A stretch of DNA of 64,000 nt from Mycobacterium senriense (GTDB lineage: Bacteria > Actinomycetota > Actinomycetes > Mycobacteriales > Mycobacteriaceae), in the NCBI RefSeq assembly GCF_019668465.1, contig NZ_AP024828.1:1860001-1924000 (forward strand). Reading direction: 5' to 3'. The notes beneath the pieces were generated by a model, which ran no database searches, had not been told where the DNA came from, and saw nothing but the letters and a program-made list of their open reading frames with translations. The position numbers and the translations under genes are program-made. Shown here in pieces: positions 49,816-59,242 of this stretch (its first letter is position 1; each line of letters begins with the position of its first letter).

Positions 49816-50823
49816 TTAGCGGCCGCACGACTTTAGAACTCCGGGCGTCATGCTGCCGAAACCCTTCACGTCGGTGACTGGGAGCGGATGGATCTCGAAG
49901 CCCGCCACCGTCGCCAAGGCGGCCATCAACGACGGCCCCACCACGATCTGGTTGGGCTCGGCCATTGCCGTGAGCCGACTCGCAAGATTCACTGTGTCAC
50001 CGAATAGATCCCCGCCGTGGGTGATGACTGGCCCGTATTCGACTCCAATCCGTATTCCGGGGATACGGCGCCGCTTGACGCTCTCGGCTATCCGGTGCGC
50101 GATGGTAGCCGCGACGGAAGGGGAGTCGGCGGCAAAAAAGACTTCGTCACCGATCGACTTCACTATCCGTCCGCCGTAGGCGGTGATGAGGTTGCCTGCT
50201 CGCTCCTCGAATCGTGTGACGAGACTGGTGAGTTCGCGATCTGAGAGTTGGCGACTGAGATGCGTAAAGGAAACGAGGTCTGCAAATCCGACGGCGATGC
50301 TGCTGCGTGGACCGCGCCGTTGAAGCACCGGCAGCGCCGCGGTGACCTGTCGCCGCCAGCTGTAAACCAGAAGGCTCTCCATGTCGCTCAGCGCACGGAT
50401 GAGTTCCTCAGTGCCGACGGCGAATGTGCGTTCAGCCCCATCCACGTCGGGCGGGAGCGGATCGAGCATCGCCTCGACGAATGCGCGCGCTACCCGTGCC
50501 GTTGACCCACCCAGTGATCGAGTTATGTGCAGTGCGTGGCTCTCGTCGACGATGCCGTCGGAAATGAGAAGGAGTAGGCGCCGTAGCGCATCGCCGTCGG
50601 CAACGGTGAATTCTGCGGCACCCTCCTCGGGGTCCGCCAACCCGAGCGCGCGCCAGAAACGCCGGGCTCGGTACACCGGAACGTCTGCTGCGGCGGCGAT
50701 CTCGTGGCTGGTGAACTCCCGCCGCGCACCCAAGATCGCATCCGTCAGGAGCTCGGTGTGGCGTGCACCGCTGGCACCGCGGGACCGGGTATCCGCTGGC
50801 TCTGCTCCTACACCGTCAGACAC
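49816..50823 (-). CDS. Class III adenylate/guanylate cyclase
   Basis: A 335-residue cyclase making a cyclic nucleotide from NTP. The catalytic domain (about 175-335) has both metal Asp residues (VGFADLVSFT and KSIGDEVFF), the Lys of RIVKSIGDE, and FGDTVNLASRLTA with the transition-state Asn and Arg. All key residues are present, so it should be active; the Asp in FGD before TVNLAS favours ATP. The N-terminal 150 residues form a helical domain starting with a winged-helix-like segment (FTSHEIAAAADVPVYRARRFW), typical of a mycobacterial cyclase group. Runs leftward, head-on to the 7-helix gene. Confidence 0.93.
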   Translation of the reverse strand: MSDGVGAEPADTRSRGASGARHTELLTDAILGARREFTSHEIAAAADVPVYRARRFWRALGLADPEEGAAEFTVADGDALRRLLLLISDGIVDESHALHITRSLGGSTARVARAFVEAMLDPLPPDVDGAERTFAVGTEELIRALSDMESLLVYSWRRQVTAALPVLQRRGPRSSIAVGFADLVSFTHLSRQLSDRELTSLVTRFEERAGNLITAYGGRIVKSIGDEVFFAADSPSVAATIAHRIAESVKRRRIPGIRIGVEYGPVITHGGDLFGDTVNLASRLTAMAEPNQIVVGPSLMAALATVAGFEIHPLPVTDVKGFGSMTPGVLKSCGR

Positions 50824-50848
50824 TGGCCGGCCTACACGTTGCTAGCCG

Positions 50849-51763
50849 TCAGGCGATCCGCAGCATGGCCGGTGGCTTGTTGGCACGCGCGAGGGACGAA
50901 TCGAGCTGGTGCCCAACCAATTGAGTCAGTTCCTCGCGCGCTTCCGCCAGCCGATCTGGCTGAACGCCGGTAACGAAGCCTTCGCGATGTAGGAAGTGCA
51001 CCAAATCATCGGCGCCGATGTTGCCGGCGGCTCCTGGTGCGAAGGGGCAGCCGCCAAGACCCCCGAGCGCGGCGTCGAACCTTCGGATTCCAAGTTGCAA
51101 CCCCTCCCAGACATTGGCGGCCGCCATGCCGTAGGTGTTGTGCAGGTGCAGTCCCAGTGGCACATCGGTATATTCAGCGCTGACGGCAGTGATTGTGCGT
51201 CTGATATCACCGGGTGACGCCGCGCCAACCGTGTCCGCGAGATGCAAGACATCGATGCCGGTACGAATTAGTCGCTCAGCGACCCGCAACACCCGTTCGA
51301 CCGCGGTGTCGCCGTCGAAGGGACAGACAAAAGCGGTGGCGATGGTGGCTTCGAGGTGTACATCGTTTTCGCGCAACAGTTCTGCGGCTTCGTCGACGCG
51401 GTCGAGTGCATCAGAGGTCGAGACTCCCGCGTTGGCGTGGCTGTGCCCGTCGCTGGCCGACACGACGAATCGCACGTTGCGGCATCCGCTGGCGATGGCA
51501 CGCTGGGCGCCTTTCAGGTTGAACACCAGCGCATGCAGGGTCACCGGAAGGTCGCCGAGCTGATGCACCACCTCCGCGGAGTCGGCCATGGCCGGCACCT
51601 TGGCCGCATTGACGAAGGCACCGACTTCGAGTTGTGTGAAGCCGGCATCGACGAGTCGATGAGCGAAGGCCACCTTCTTGTCGGTGGGGACGATCACGGG
51701 CTCGATCTGTAGACCGTCCCGGAGCGAGACCTCGGTGACCACCACTGTGTCGTCTGCGGGCAT
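50849..51763 (-). CDS. HMG-CoA lyase-like protein
   Basis: A 304-residue TIM-barrel lyase of the HMG-CoA lyase family: SLRDGLQIE with the Arg15-Asp16 pair, LHALVFNLKGAQRAIASG, HLHNTYGMAAANVWEG (metal His) and GGLGGCPFAPGAAGN, the flexible loop carrying the catalytic Cys. Cleaves 3-hydroxy-3-methylglutaryl-CoA or a related 3-hydroxyacyl-CoA to acetyl-CoA and a keto acid. It is last in a leftward operon with a class III CoA-transferase (2 bases upstream) and an AceE-like enzyme, suggesting cleavage of a CoA ester made by the transferase. Confidence 0.93.
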   Translation of the reverse strand: MPADDTVVVTEVSLRDGLQIEPVIVPTDKKVAFAHRLVDAGFTQLEVGAFVNAAKVPAMADSAEVVHQLGDLPVTLHALVFNLKGAQRAIASGCRNVRFVVSASDGHSHANAGVSTSDALDRVDEAAELLRENDVHLEATIATAFVCPFDGDTAVERVLRVAERLIRTGIDVLHLADTVGAASPGDIRRTITAVSAEYTDVPLGLHLHNTYGMAAANVWEGLQLGIRRFDAALGGLGGCPFAPGAAGNIGADDLVHFLHREGFVTGVQPDRLAEAREELTQLVGHQLDSSLARANKPPAMLRIA

Positions 51764-51765
51764 CG

Positions 51766-52977
51766 CTATATCACTCCTTGTTGGCGCAATTCGTTTTCGG
51801 CTTCACTGTCGAAGCCCAGTTCGCGGAGAACTTCGCTGGTGTGCGCTCCCAGTTCCGGTCCTAGCCATCGCGTGGCGCCGGGACGGTTCTGCAGCGCCGG
51901 CACGATGCCTGGGAACACGACCGGCTGCGGGCGATCATGCCCGATATCGACGCAGTGTGTTTCCAGCATCCCTCGGTCAGCGAAGTGCGGGTCGGCAAGG
52001 ATGTCGCTGGCTTGATATATCGGGCCGGAAGGTACTGCGGCCCGTTCGAGTTCAGCGAGGATCTGGTCGGACGGCAGGGTCGCCGCCCAGCCTGCGATCG
52101 CGTCCTCCAATTCCTGATTGTGGGCGACCCGCCCGGCGTTGTCGGAAAGCTCTGGGTTGTCCGCGAGGTCGGGGCGTCCGATTGTGTTCATCAACCGCTT
52201 GAAGATGGCGTCGCCGTTACCGCTGATGACCACGTATCTGCCATCGGCACAGGCGAAGGTGTTCGACGGAGAGATGCCGGGTAGGCCCGCTCCCTCTGGC
52301 ATGCGGCGGATACCGAAGGCGTCGTGGTCGGGCACCAGCGACTCCATCAGCGAGTACACGGCTTCATAGAGCGCAACATCGACAACTTCGCCGCCGGGCT
52401 CGCGGCCTCGTTGCAGCAAGCCCATCAACGCGCCGATCACCGCGTAGAGGCCGGAGACGGTGTCGGCAAGGCTGACGCCTACCCGCACTGGTGGGCGATC
52501 AGGGTAACCGACGACATGGCGCAATCCGCCGATGGCTTCAGCGACGCCACCGAATCCAGGCCTGTCGCGGTACGGTCCGGTTTGCCCATAGCCCGAGATG
52601 CGAACAAGGACGGCTTGGGGATTCCTTCGTTTGATCTCGCTGGGTCCAAGGCCCCATTTCTCGAGCGTGCCCGGTCGGAAATTCTCGAGGATCACATCGG
52701 ATTTCTCGATCAGCCGCAGCGCGACCTGCTTGCCTTGCGGCGTCCCGACATCCAGGGTGATGCTGCGCTTGTTGCGGCCAAGGGTGCGAAACAGCAGTGA
52801 CGTCGACCCTGCGTGCAGCCGCCATCGACGCAGTTCGTCTCCGACTCCAGGCCGCTCGACTTTGATGACGTCGGCGCCGAAATCGGCGAGGATCCGGCCG
52901 GCGGTGGGCGCCGCGATGAAATTGCCGAGTTCGAGGACGCGTATCCCGGCGAGCGGACCCGTGAGATTCTCGGTCAT
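51766..52977 (-). CDS. Class III CoA-transferase (CaiB/BaiF family)
   Basis: A 403-residue CoA-transferase that moves CoA between acids. Visible: LAGIRVLELGNFIAAPTAG, LADFGADVIKVERP, NKRSITLDVGTPQGK, ENFRPGTLEKWGL, and GVSLADTVSGLYAVIGAL with the catalytic Asp near residue 169, followed by ISPSNTFACADGRYVVISG. The middle gene of a three-gene leftward operon between the AceE-like and HMG-CoA-lyase-like proteins. Probably activates a carboxylic acid for the lyase. Confidence 0.94.
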   Translation of the reverse strand: MTENLTGPLAGIRVLELGNFIAAPTAGRILADFGADVIKVERPGVGDELRRWRLHAGSTSLLFRTLGRNKRSITLDVGTPQGKQVALRLIEKSDVILENFRPGTLEKWGLGPSEIKRRNPQAVLVRISGYGQTGPYRDRPGFGGVAEAIGGLRHVVGYPDRPPVRVGVSLADTVSGLYAVIGALMGLLQRGREPGGEVVDVALYEAVYSLMESLVPDHDAFGIRRMPEGAGLPGISPSNTFACADGRYVVISGNGDAIFKRLMNTIGRPDLADNPELSDNAGRVAHNQELEDAIAGWAATLPSDQILAELERAAVPSGPIYQASDILADPHFADRGMLETHCVDIGHDRPQPVVFPGIVPALQNRPGATRWLGPELGAHTSEVLRELGFDSEAENELRQQGVI

Positions 52978-53025
52978 CGTTCCTTCTGTGGGGTGTGGTC
53001 GGGAGACTGCGCAGGTTGGTTCCGG

Positions 53026-55353
53026 TCAGTCCTGAAGGTCCAGAGCTGCCCGGACGATGCTGTCGGTATCGATGCCGTGGTAGCGATACACGGCGTCCAG
53101 AGACCCGACCTGTCCAAACTTGCTGACTCCCAAGGATTTTGTCGGCACCCGGTTGATCGTCGATAAAAATGCCAACGTGTGGGGATGTCCATCTAGAACG
53201 GTCACCATAGGTGCAGCGTGTTGCGCGGGGAACACCTGGTCGACGATCCACGAGGCCGCATCGGCAAGACCTCGTCGGGCCTGAACGGACTCGAAGAGCC
53301 GACTTGGGCACGTGACGACGATGACCTCGCAATGCACCCCGAGTTGTTCCAATCGGGTTGCGGCGTCAAGGGCTTCGGTCACGACGGCACCCATTGCCAC
53401 GATCGTCGCCTGCGGGTTGGAGCAGGCTCGAATGGTGTATGCGCCGGCCAGGACATGCTGGCGGCGACGTTCCCGCACGGCCGGGTCGGTTGGTAAATCG
53501 GCCAGCTCCTGCTTGACCGGACGCGTCGAGAGGCGCAAGTAGGCGGATTCGCCGTCGGGGCGCCCCAATCGAGACAGGGCGTGCAATAACATCCACTCGA
53601 CCTCGATGGCGAAAGCCGGCTCGTAGCTCTCGCAGCCCGGTTGCTCCAAACCGATCGATGGTGTCTTGATCGACTGGTGCGCGCCACCTTCGGCGGCCAA
53701 CGTCACACCGGAGGGTGTGCCGACGAGAATAGATTGCCCACCGGCGTAAATGCCGTAGGACCATGGCTCGAGCGCGCGTTCCACGAACGGGTCGTACAAG
53801 ACACCGATTGGCAATAGCGGCTCTCCCCAACGGCTCCAGGTGGCGCCGAGTTCGCCGATGAGTCCGACGAGATTCGTCTCAGCGATGCCGAGCTCCATGT
53901 GTTGGCCGGTTGGTCTTTCGCGCCAATGCATGATGGTTTCCGCGTCGTCGGCGAACCAATCGAGCCGTTCGGCCGCCGACCACACGCCGACTTTGTTCAA
54001 CCAGCCGGCGAGATTCGTGCTCGAGCTGACGTCGGGGCTGACGGTGACGACCCGGCGGGCGGCCTCGGGGGCCTCGCGGGTCAGGTCGAGCAGAGTACGC
54101 CCCAGCGCCGCCTGGGTGGTGGTGATGGCTAGCGGAGTACGTCCGATCTCTACGGGCAGTGCCGGCGGCGAATTGCGCTTGCCGATCGAGCGGCGTAACC
54201 GCTGAGCGGCGGCCTCGCAGATCTGGCCTTCTGGAGTGTCGGATGCAAACCTTGACCATGGGTGAGCAGCATCCTGGCCGGTGGCTGCCGCGAGTTGCTC
54301 GAACTGCTCTACGCTCAGCAGCGACGAGTGATTCTGCGGATGTCCCTGCGTGGGAAGGCCGAACCCCTTGATCGTGTAGGCGATGATGATCGTGGGGCGA
54401 GCGTCGTCGATCTGTGCGAACGCATTCCGCAAGGCCGTGAGGTCGTGCCCACCGAGGTTGCTGATGGCCGCGACGACGGTCTCGTCGTCGAGGGCGCTGA
54501 TAAGTTGCGCGATCGCCGCCGAGCCGGCGCCGTCACCCGGCAGTCGGGCGCGCAACTCGTCAGCCGGACAGCGCAGCAGGCGCTGGTATTCGGGGTTGGC
54601 CATCTCGACGATGCGGGTTCTCAGCTCCGCACCGCCTGGGCGGGTGAACAAATCTTCTAGCAGCGCACCGAATTTGACATCGATGACCTGCCAGCCAGCG
54701 GCATCGAACATCGTGGCCAGTCTGCCGGCGGCTATGTTGGGAACGACGCGGTCCAGCGATTGACGATTCATGTCGACGATCCAGACGATTTCGCCCAGCT
54801 CTTGAACAGATGGATCCAGAATCGCTTCCCAGACCGCACCCTCGTCCAGTTCGGCGTCCCCGACGAGCGAATACTGGCGGCCGGTGCCGGTGCTGCCGAA
54901 GTTCGCGTCGACGTACCGGCGCGCGAAGGCCCCCCAGATGGGCGCGGTGGCGCCGATGCCGACTGATCCCGTCGAATAGTCGACGGGATCAGGATCCTTC
55001 GATCGGCTGGGATAGCTTTGCAGCCCGCCAAAATCGCGCAGCGTGGTCAGGTACTTCTCATCGAGCCAACCAAGCAGGTAGTTGATCGCGTGCAGGACCG
55101 GCGACGCGTGCGGCTTGACCGAGGCCCGGTCACCTTCTCGGAGTTCCTCGAAGTAGAGCGCCGTCATTATCTCGACCATCGACGCGGATGAACTCTGGTG
55201 CCCACCGACTTTCAACCCGCTGGGGTTTGGCCGAACGTGGTTCGCGTGATGGACGATCGCAGTTGCCAGCCACCGCACGTGGTCGGCGATCCGCTGAAGG
55301 GGTTCGGTTGTTGATGTCGTGTGGTCATCAACCTGAGTAGTTGTCACGGGCAC
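53026..55353 (-). CDS. Thiamine-diphosphate enzyme, AceE / transketolase-like
   Basis: A 775-residue ThDP enzyme of the homodimeric pyruvate-dehydrogenase-E1/transketolase type. Order: VGGHQSSSASMVEIMTALYF, HASPVLHAINYLLG, the ThDP/Mg loop GDAELDEGAVWEA...NRQS (AceE has GDGEMDEPES...NLQ), THIAYTIKGFGLP-like segment, then the pyrimidine-binding domain (GIAETNLVGLIGELG with the conserved Glu) and the C-terminal domain. Typical AceE is near 890-930 residues; this one is shorter and lacks some loops. No lipoyl or E2 gene is nearby, so it may not be a true pyruvate dehydrogenase. First gene of the CoA-transferase/lyase operon. Confidence 0.88.
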   Translation of the reverse strand: MPVTTTQVDDHTTSTTEPLQRIADHVRWLATAIVHHANHVRPNPSGLKVGGHQSSSASMVEIMTALYFEELREGDRASVKPHASPVLHAINYLLGWLDEKYLTTLRDFGGLQSYPSRSKDPDPVDYSTGSVGIGATAPIWGAFARRYVDANFGSTGTGRQYSLVGDAELDEGAVWEAILDPSVQELGEIVWIVDMNRQSLDRVVPNIAAGRLATMFDAAGWQVIDVKFGALLEDLFTRPGGAELRTRIVEMANPEYQRLLRCPADELRARLPGDGAGSAAIAQLISALDDETVVAAISNLGGHDLTALRNAFAQIDDARPTIIIAYTIKGFGLPTQGHPQNHSSLLSVEQFEQLAAATGQDAAHPWSRFASDTPEGQICEAAAQRLRRSIGKRNSPPALPVEIGRTPLAITTTQAALGRTLLDLTREAPEAARRVVTVSPDVSSSTNLAGWLNKVGVWSAAERLDWFADDAETIMHWRERPTGQHMELGIAETNLVGLIGELGATWSRWGEPLLPIGVLYDPFVERALEPWSYGIYAGGQSILVGTPSGVTLAAEGGAHQSIKTPSIGLEQPGCESYEPAFAIEVEWMLLHALSRLGRPDGESAYLRLSTRPVKQELADLPTDPAVRERRRQHVLAGAYTIRACSNPQATIVAMGAVVTEALDAATRLEQLGVHCEVIVVTCPSRLFESVQARRGLADAASWIVDQVFPAQHAAPMVTVLDGHPHTLAFLSTINRVPTKSLGVSKFGQVGSLDAVYRYHGIDTDSIVRAALDLQD

Positions 55354-55807
55354 TCCTGGCGGGCAAGTAGGGCAAGTTCAGGCGGACGTGCCAGGCGATT
55401 CGCCCGGCAGCCGACGCCGCGGGTGGATCGGGGCCGGCCGGGGCCCGGTAGGCGCTTGTACGATCTGCGATGCAGGATCCGGGCAGCGTGCGCAGCGCCC
55501 CCCGCAGTACGGTTTTCAGGCTCGAACAATCAGCACCTCTTGTCTGTTGTCACGCGCAATTGGCCGTTGGTGAAGCCGGCCGCGGCCGCGGGTTTACCGT
55601 GTGCCCCGGTCCTGACTTATTTGTCGAAAAATAATCATACCCGTAGAACAATCAAAGTTGGTGCGCGGTAGCGCGGAGACTGACCGGTATCGGCACCGGA
55701 TCACTCGAGCGACCCACGGACAACTCTGGGCGGCCCCGTCGCTGATCGACGCCCGCATAGCCTGAATGCATTGCTACGGCAACGTCGAATAGTTTACTAT
55801 CGCTTCA
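55354..55807. other. 454-bp divergent intergenic region
   Basis: No convincing gene. It contains an AT-rich inverted repeat TTATTT-N6-AAATAA (55617-55634) and, 8 bases before the reductase ATG, ATAGTTTACTAT (55789-55800), 5-bp arms around TT. Both stand out in this GC-rich DNA and are likely operator or promoter elements for the divergent AceE-like operon and the P450 electron-transfer genes. Confidence 0.5.
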
Positions 55808-56809
55808 ATGACTGTGACCCACACCTCACGGACCCCCACGGGTGCGGCCGCGCCACCCGGGGCCGAGGCCGTTACAGACTTGACCGTCGAGAGCGTCGAG
55901 CACGCCGCTGCCGACGTCATCAAGCTCACCCTACGAGCCGAAGACAGCGGGCCACTGCCAATCTGGACCCCAGGATCACACATCGACGTGGTCATCGACG
56001 AGGCAACCGTTCGCCAATACTCACTGTGCGGAGACCCCGACGACGTTCGCCGATGGCAGATTGCTGTGCGTCGAGTGCCCGATGGCCGAGGGGGATCCAT
56101 TCGACTGCACGACCAAGTGTCTGAGGGGTCGGTGCTGACTGTCCGCGGCCCGCGGAATGGCTTTCCGCTCGTCAGCGACGCTCGACGGTATGTCTTTCTC
56201 GCCGGCGGCATAGGCATCACGCCGCTGCTACCCATGATGGCCGAGCTTGCGCGCCGGCGCGCGCACTGGCAGTTGCACTATGGCGGGCGGACACGCGCAG
56301 CGATGCCCTTTCTCGCCGAACTCTCCACTTACGGAAACAGAGTCGTGAGCCGCCCTGAAGATGAAGAGGGCCTGCTCGACCTCCAAGCTATATGTGCTGA
56401 TCTAGAGCCGGGGACGGCGGTGTACTGCTGCGGGCCGGAGCCGATGATCGAAGCCACGGAGCAAATTTGTGAGACCCGAGACGACGTGACACTGCACGTC
56501 GAACGCTTCGCGCCCAAGCAGAACGCGATCCTCGAGCCCGAGTCGGAATTCGAAGTCTATTGCAGTACTTCGGATCTCACCCTTACCGTGCCTCCCGGTA
56601 GATCCATTCTCGAAGTCGCCCAAGATGCCGGACTCGAGCTGCTCAGCTCATGCATGGAAGGCACCTGCGGCACCTGCGAGGTAGATGTTCTCGACGGCCT
56701 ACCAGACCATCGGGACTCGTTTCTGAGCCCTCAGGAGCGCGCGTCGAACGAGTCGATGATGATCTGCGTATCACGCTGCCTCGGAACAAAATTGACTATC
56801 GATATCTGA
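55808..56809 (+). CDS. Phthalate-dioxygenase-reductase-like flavin/[2Fe-2S] reductase
   Basis: A 333-residue NAD(P)H-dependent oxygenase reductase. In order: flavin domain with RQYSLCGDP (FMN-type motif), NAD domain with LAGGIGITPLLPMM and the CCGPEPMIEA turn, and a C-terminal plant-type [2Fe-2S] ferredoxin (SCMEGTCGTCEVDVLDG ... MMICVSRC). This order is that of phthalate dioxygenase reductase and vanillate demethylase reductase. It begins a unit with a P450 and a 3Fe-4S-type ferredoxin, so it can deliver electrons from NAD(P)H, perhaps also to the Rieske oxygenase at 38029. Confidence 0.94.
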   Translation: MTVTHTSRTPTGAAAPPGAEAVTDLTVESVEHAAADVIKLTLRAEDSGPLPIWTPGSHIDVVIDEATVRQYSLCGDPDDVRRWQIAVRRVPDGRGGSIRLHDQVSEGSVLTVRGPRNGFPLVSDARRYVFLAGGIGITPLLPMMAELARRRAHWQLHYGGRTRAAMPFLAELSTYGNRVVSRPEDEEGLLDLQAICADLEPGTAVYCCGPEPMIEATEQICETRDDVTLHVERFAPKQNAILEPESEFEVYCSTSDLTLTVPPGRSILEVAQDAGLELLSSCMEGTCGTCEVDVLDGLPDHRDSFLSPQERASNESMMICVSRCLGTKLTIDI

Positions 56810-56849
56810 ACCCAGCGCCCCCAGTAATTCGAGTGAAAGGCTACCCCCG

Positions 56850-58049
56850 TTGTCCGTGTCCCACGAAGACCTCATCGAGAAACTCCGCAATTTCTCCTCA
56901 GACGAAACCACCCCTGAACTCGCTTATGAACTGTTTGCGGAAGCCAGAGAAACCTGCCCTGTCGGTCGCAGTGACAAGCAAGGTGGCTTCCGACTCCTGC
57001 TGAACTACGACGATGTCAAGGCTGTCCAGGGTGACTGGAAGACCTACGCATCGTCACCGAGCGTGACGCGCCCGTTCGCCGAACGCCCCGCCTTTCCACC
57101 GCTGGAGCAGGATCCCCCCGAACACACCTCATGGCGCGAGCTGTTCAGCCGGATATTGAACAACGAGACCGCCGCCCAGATCGAACCTCTTGTCCGGGCC
57201 GATGTCATCACACTGATCGACCGGCTACGTGAGAGTGGCTCTTTCGATCTCGTCGCGGATTTCGCCGAAGAGTTGCCCTTGTTGGCGCTGTGTCACTTTC
57301 TCGGATTCGACGCCGAGAAGCGGGATGCCGTCCGCGCAAAGGCACTAGAGATGGTGGGCAGCCTGGGAGACCAAGAGCTTGCGGGCGCCACTTTCATGGC
57401 CCTGGCTCAATTGGGTGTCGAAGAGGTCCTCGCGCGACGCGACCAGCCGCGCGATGACTTCCTCACCGAGTTGTCTACCGCCGAGATTGATGGCGAGTTG
57501 CTCAGTGTCGAGCAGATCGCCATGACCATGAGTAGTTTCCTCGTGGCCGGTCACGGCACTACCGTGGCGGGTCTGTCAAGTCTGCTGTGCGACGTTCTAT
57601 CGGCACCCGAAGTGAAAGCTCGGCTCTGTGCCGATCACGACCTGATTCCCGTAGCCATCGAAGAGACACTGCGTCTACACCCCCCCTTCTTCGGGTTATT
57701 CCGCCGTGCGGTCAAGCCGGCGACCATTGGTGACGCCGACATTGCCGAGAATGAGTCGGTGCTGTTGTGCTGGGCTGCGGCCAACCGTGATCCGAAGGTC
57801 TACGACGATCCCGATGCTTTTTCCCTGGATCGCAAGCAGTCTCGACGTAACAGGCACCTGACTTTCGGCTTCGGCATCCACGCCTGCCCCGGAGCGCCCA
57901 TTGCCCGCATGCAGATGAAGGTGGCGCTCGAAGAGCTTCTGACGCGGGCCCCCGAAATCGCCCTGGTCGATCCCGCGTCTGCGGTTTACGAGTTCCGCGG
58001 GACCGAAACCGCGGCGATCCCATCGCTTCCCGCGGTGTTCAAGTCGTGA
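56850..58049 (+). CDS. Cytochrome P450
   Basis: A 399-residue bacterial P450. Motifs: PPEHTSWRELFSRIL (helix C), LVAGHGTTVAGLSSLL (I-helix oxygen-binding AGHGTT), IEETLRLHPP (ExxR), and heme loop FGFGIHACPGAPIAR with Cys346. Not clearly CYP125, CYP142 or another named steroid family. Start is TTG 56850 behind AAAGG; GTG 56856 is an alternative. Between its reductase (upstream) and its ferredoxin (GTGA overlap downstream), it forms a complete monooxygenase unit. Substrate unknown. Confidence 0.93.
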   Translation: MSVSHEDLIEKLRNFSSDETTPELAYELFAEARETCPVGRSDKQGGFRLLLNYDDVKAVQGDWKTYASSPSVTRPFAERPAFPPLEQDPPEHTSWRELFSRILNNETAAQIEPLVRADVITLIDRLRESGSFDLVADFAEELPLLALCHFLGFDAEKRDAVRAKALEMVGSLGDQELAGATFMALAQLGVEEVLARRDQPRDDFLTELSTAEIDGELLSVEQIAMTMSSFLVAGHGTTVAGLSSLLCDVLSAPEVKARLCADHDLIPVAIEETLRLHPPFFGLFRRAVKPATIGDADIAENESVLLCWAAANRDPKVYDDPDAFSLDRKQSRRNRHLTFGFGIHACPGAPIARMQMKVALEELLTRAPEIALVDPASAVYEFRGTETAAIPSLPAVFKS

Positions 58050-58270
58050 CTATGAAGGTGAGGGTCGATGCCGGACTCTGTGAGGGCCACGGGCAGTGCG
58101 TAAGCGCAGCACCGCAGGTCTTCGAGATGGCGGACTCCGACGAATACGCACACGTTGTACTGGAAAGCCCCCCCGAGAGCATGCGAGGAGAAGTCGAATT
58201 CGCACAAAAGCTGTGCCCGACCAAAGCGGTCATTGTCGAGGATAAGCGCGCACAGGGGTTTTACGGATAA
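58046..58270 (+). CDS. [3Fe-4S]-type ferredoxin for the P450
   Basis: A 74-residue ferredoxin of the kind paired with actinobacterial P450s: MKVRVDAGLCEGHGQCVSAA with Cys-x5-Cys and a third ligand Cys in LCPTKAVIVED. Three cluster Cys suggest a [3Fe-4S] centre. The gene overlaps the P450 stop as GTGA, so the two proteins are made together. Likely passes electrons from the reductase at 55808 to the P450. Confidence 0.92.
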   Translation: MTMKVRVDAGLCEGHGQCVSAAPQVFEMADSDEYAHVVLESPPESMRGEVEFAQKLCPTKAVIVEDKRAQGFYG

Positions 58271-58349
58271 GACTAATAGTTGACGATGGTGTTGACGAGC
58301 GGTCCAGTGGCGCCTAGGCTGGACCACAGCAGCACCTGGATGGAGGAAG

Positions 58350-59003
58350 GTGGAACACGTGGCTGACAGCACGCCCACGGGGCTTGAGCACTTGGCGCGC
58401 GGCGTTGACCATGCGGCATTCCCGACGTTCGACCCCGCAGGCACCGTCCGCTTCTACCACGACATCTTGGGTTTTCCGATCGTGCACTCGGTCTGCGCAG
58501 TGGGCTGGGGGCCAGTGGACCACCCGGATTTCGTACACTTCTTCTTTGACATCGGCAAAGGCGATCGAATCGCCTTCTTCTACTACTTCGGGGTAGAGCG
58601 GTTCAGTCCCGACGGCGACGCGTACGCCACCCACGGCCCGGAGATTCCGGGGTTCTTCCGAGATTCCCGTCACTTGGCGATCCATGTGGATTCGGTTGAC
58701 GTGCTCGAGGAATACCAACGCCGTCTGCAGTCCAACGATTGGCGTGTCGAAATGCGGGTCAAGCACGAGACGATCGAGTCGATCTACACCCATGACCCCA
58801 ACGGGTATCTGGTCGAATTCACCTATCCCACGAGGGCGACCACCGTTGCCGACGATGATGATGCCGAGTTGACCGTGCGAGCTTTGCTCGATGTGGTTGC
58901 TTCGTCGGAAAAGCCTTCGCTGGCGGCGCTGTGGGCGCGCAAAGCCGAACTTATCCTGGAACACAGCGAGGATGTCTCACCGGCCGCGGAGCTGATTCGG
59001 TGA
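58350..59003 (+). CDS. VOC (glyoxalase/dioxygenase-fold) protein
   Basis: A 217-residue vicinal-oxygen-chelate fold protein: GVDHAAFPTFDPAGTVRFYHDILGFP (beta-alpha start with metal His), DHPDFVHFFFDIGKGDRIAFFYYFG, HLAIHVDSVDVLEEYQ (second metal His) and IYTHDPNGYLVEFTYPT (Glu ligand). The double module with a helical C terminus suggests a metal enzyme such as an extradiol-type dioxygenase, lactoylglutathione-lyase-like or isomerase. Start GTG 58350. The next small gene starts in a GTGA overlap with its stop. Confidence 0.88.
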   Translation: MEHVADSTPTGLEHLARGVDHAAFPTFDPAGTVRFYHDILGFPIVHSVCAVGWGPVDHPDFVHFFFDIGKGDRIAFFYYFGVERFSPDGDAYATHGPEIPGFFRDSRHLAIHVDSVDVLEEYQRRLQSNDWRVEMRVKHETIESIYTHDPNGYLVEFTYPTRATTVADDDDAELTVRALLDVVASSEKPSLAALWARKAELILEHSEDVSPAAELIR

Positions 59004-59242
59004 TCCGCCTGTATGTGCTCAACGTGCCCGAATTCAAACCCGTCATCGACGAGGGCACCGCCGTCGCCGACCATGCGCGGGTGATCGGCCACTACGTCGA
59101 GATCAGCAGTAAAGGCTCGTTGGTCATCGACCGAAAGAAAGCGCGTGCGCGACGCGCAGTCTGGTTCAGCGCGATCGGCGCGCTGAGCAACGGCAAGGTG
59201 ACCCAGTTCGACAGCGACCAGCTGCATATCCAGCCGGAGTGA
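59000..59242 (+). CDS. Small conserved-looking protein coupled to the VOC gene
   Basis: An 80-residue basic protein beginning IRLYVLNVPEFKPVIDEG after a GTG that overlaps the VOC stop (GTGA). Further VADHARVIGHYVEISSKGSL, KKARARRAVWFSAIGAL, VTQFDSDQLHI. No family recognised. Tight coupling suggests a subunit or regulator of the VOC enzyme. Confidence 0.6.
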   Translation: MIRLYVLNVPEFKPVIDEGTAVADHARVIGHYVEISSKGSLVIDRKKARARRAVWFSAIGALSNGKVTQFDSDQLHIQPE

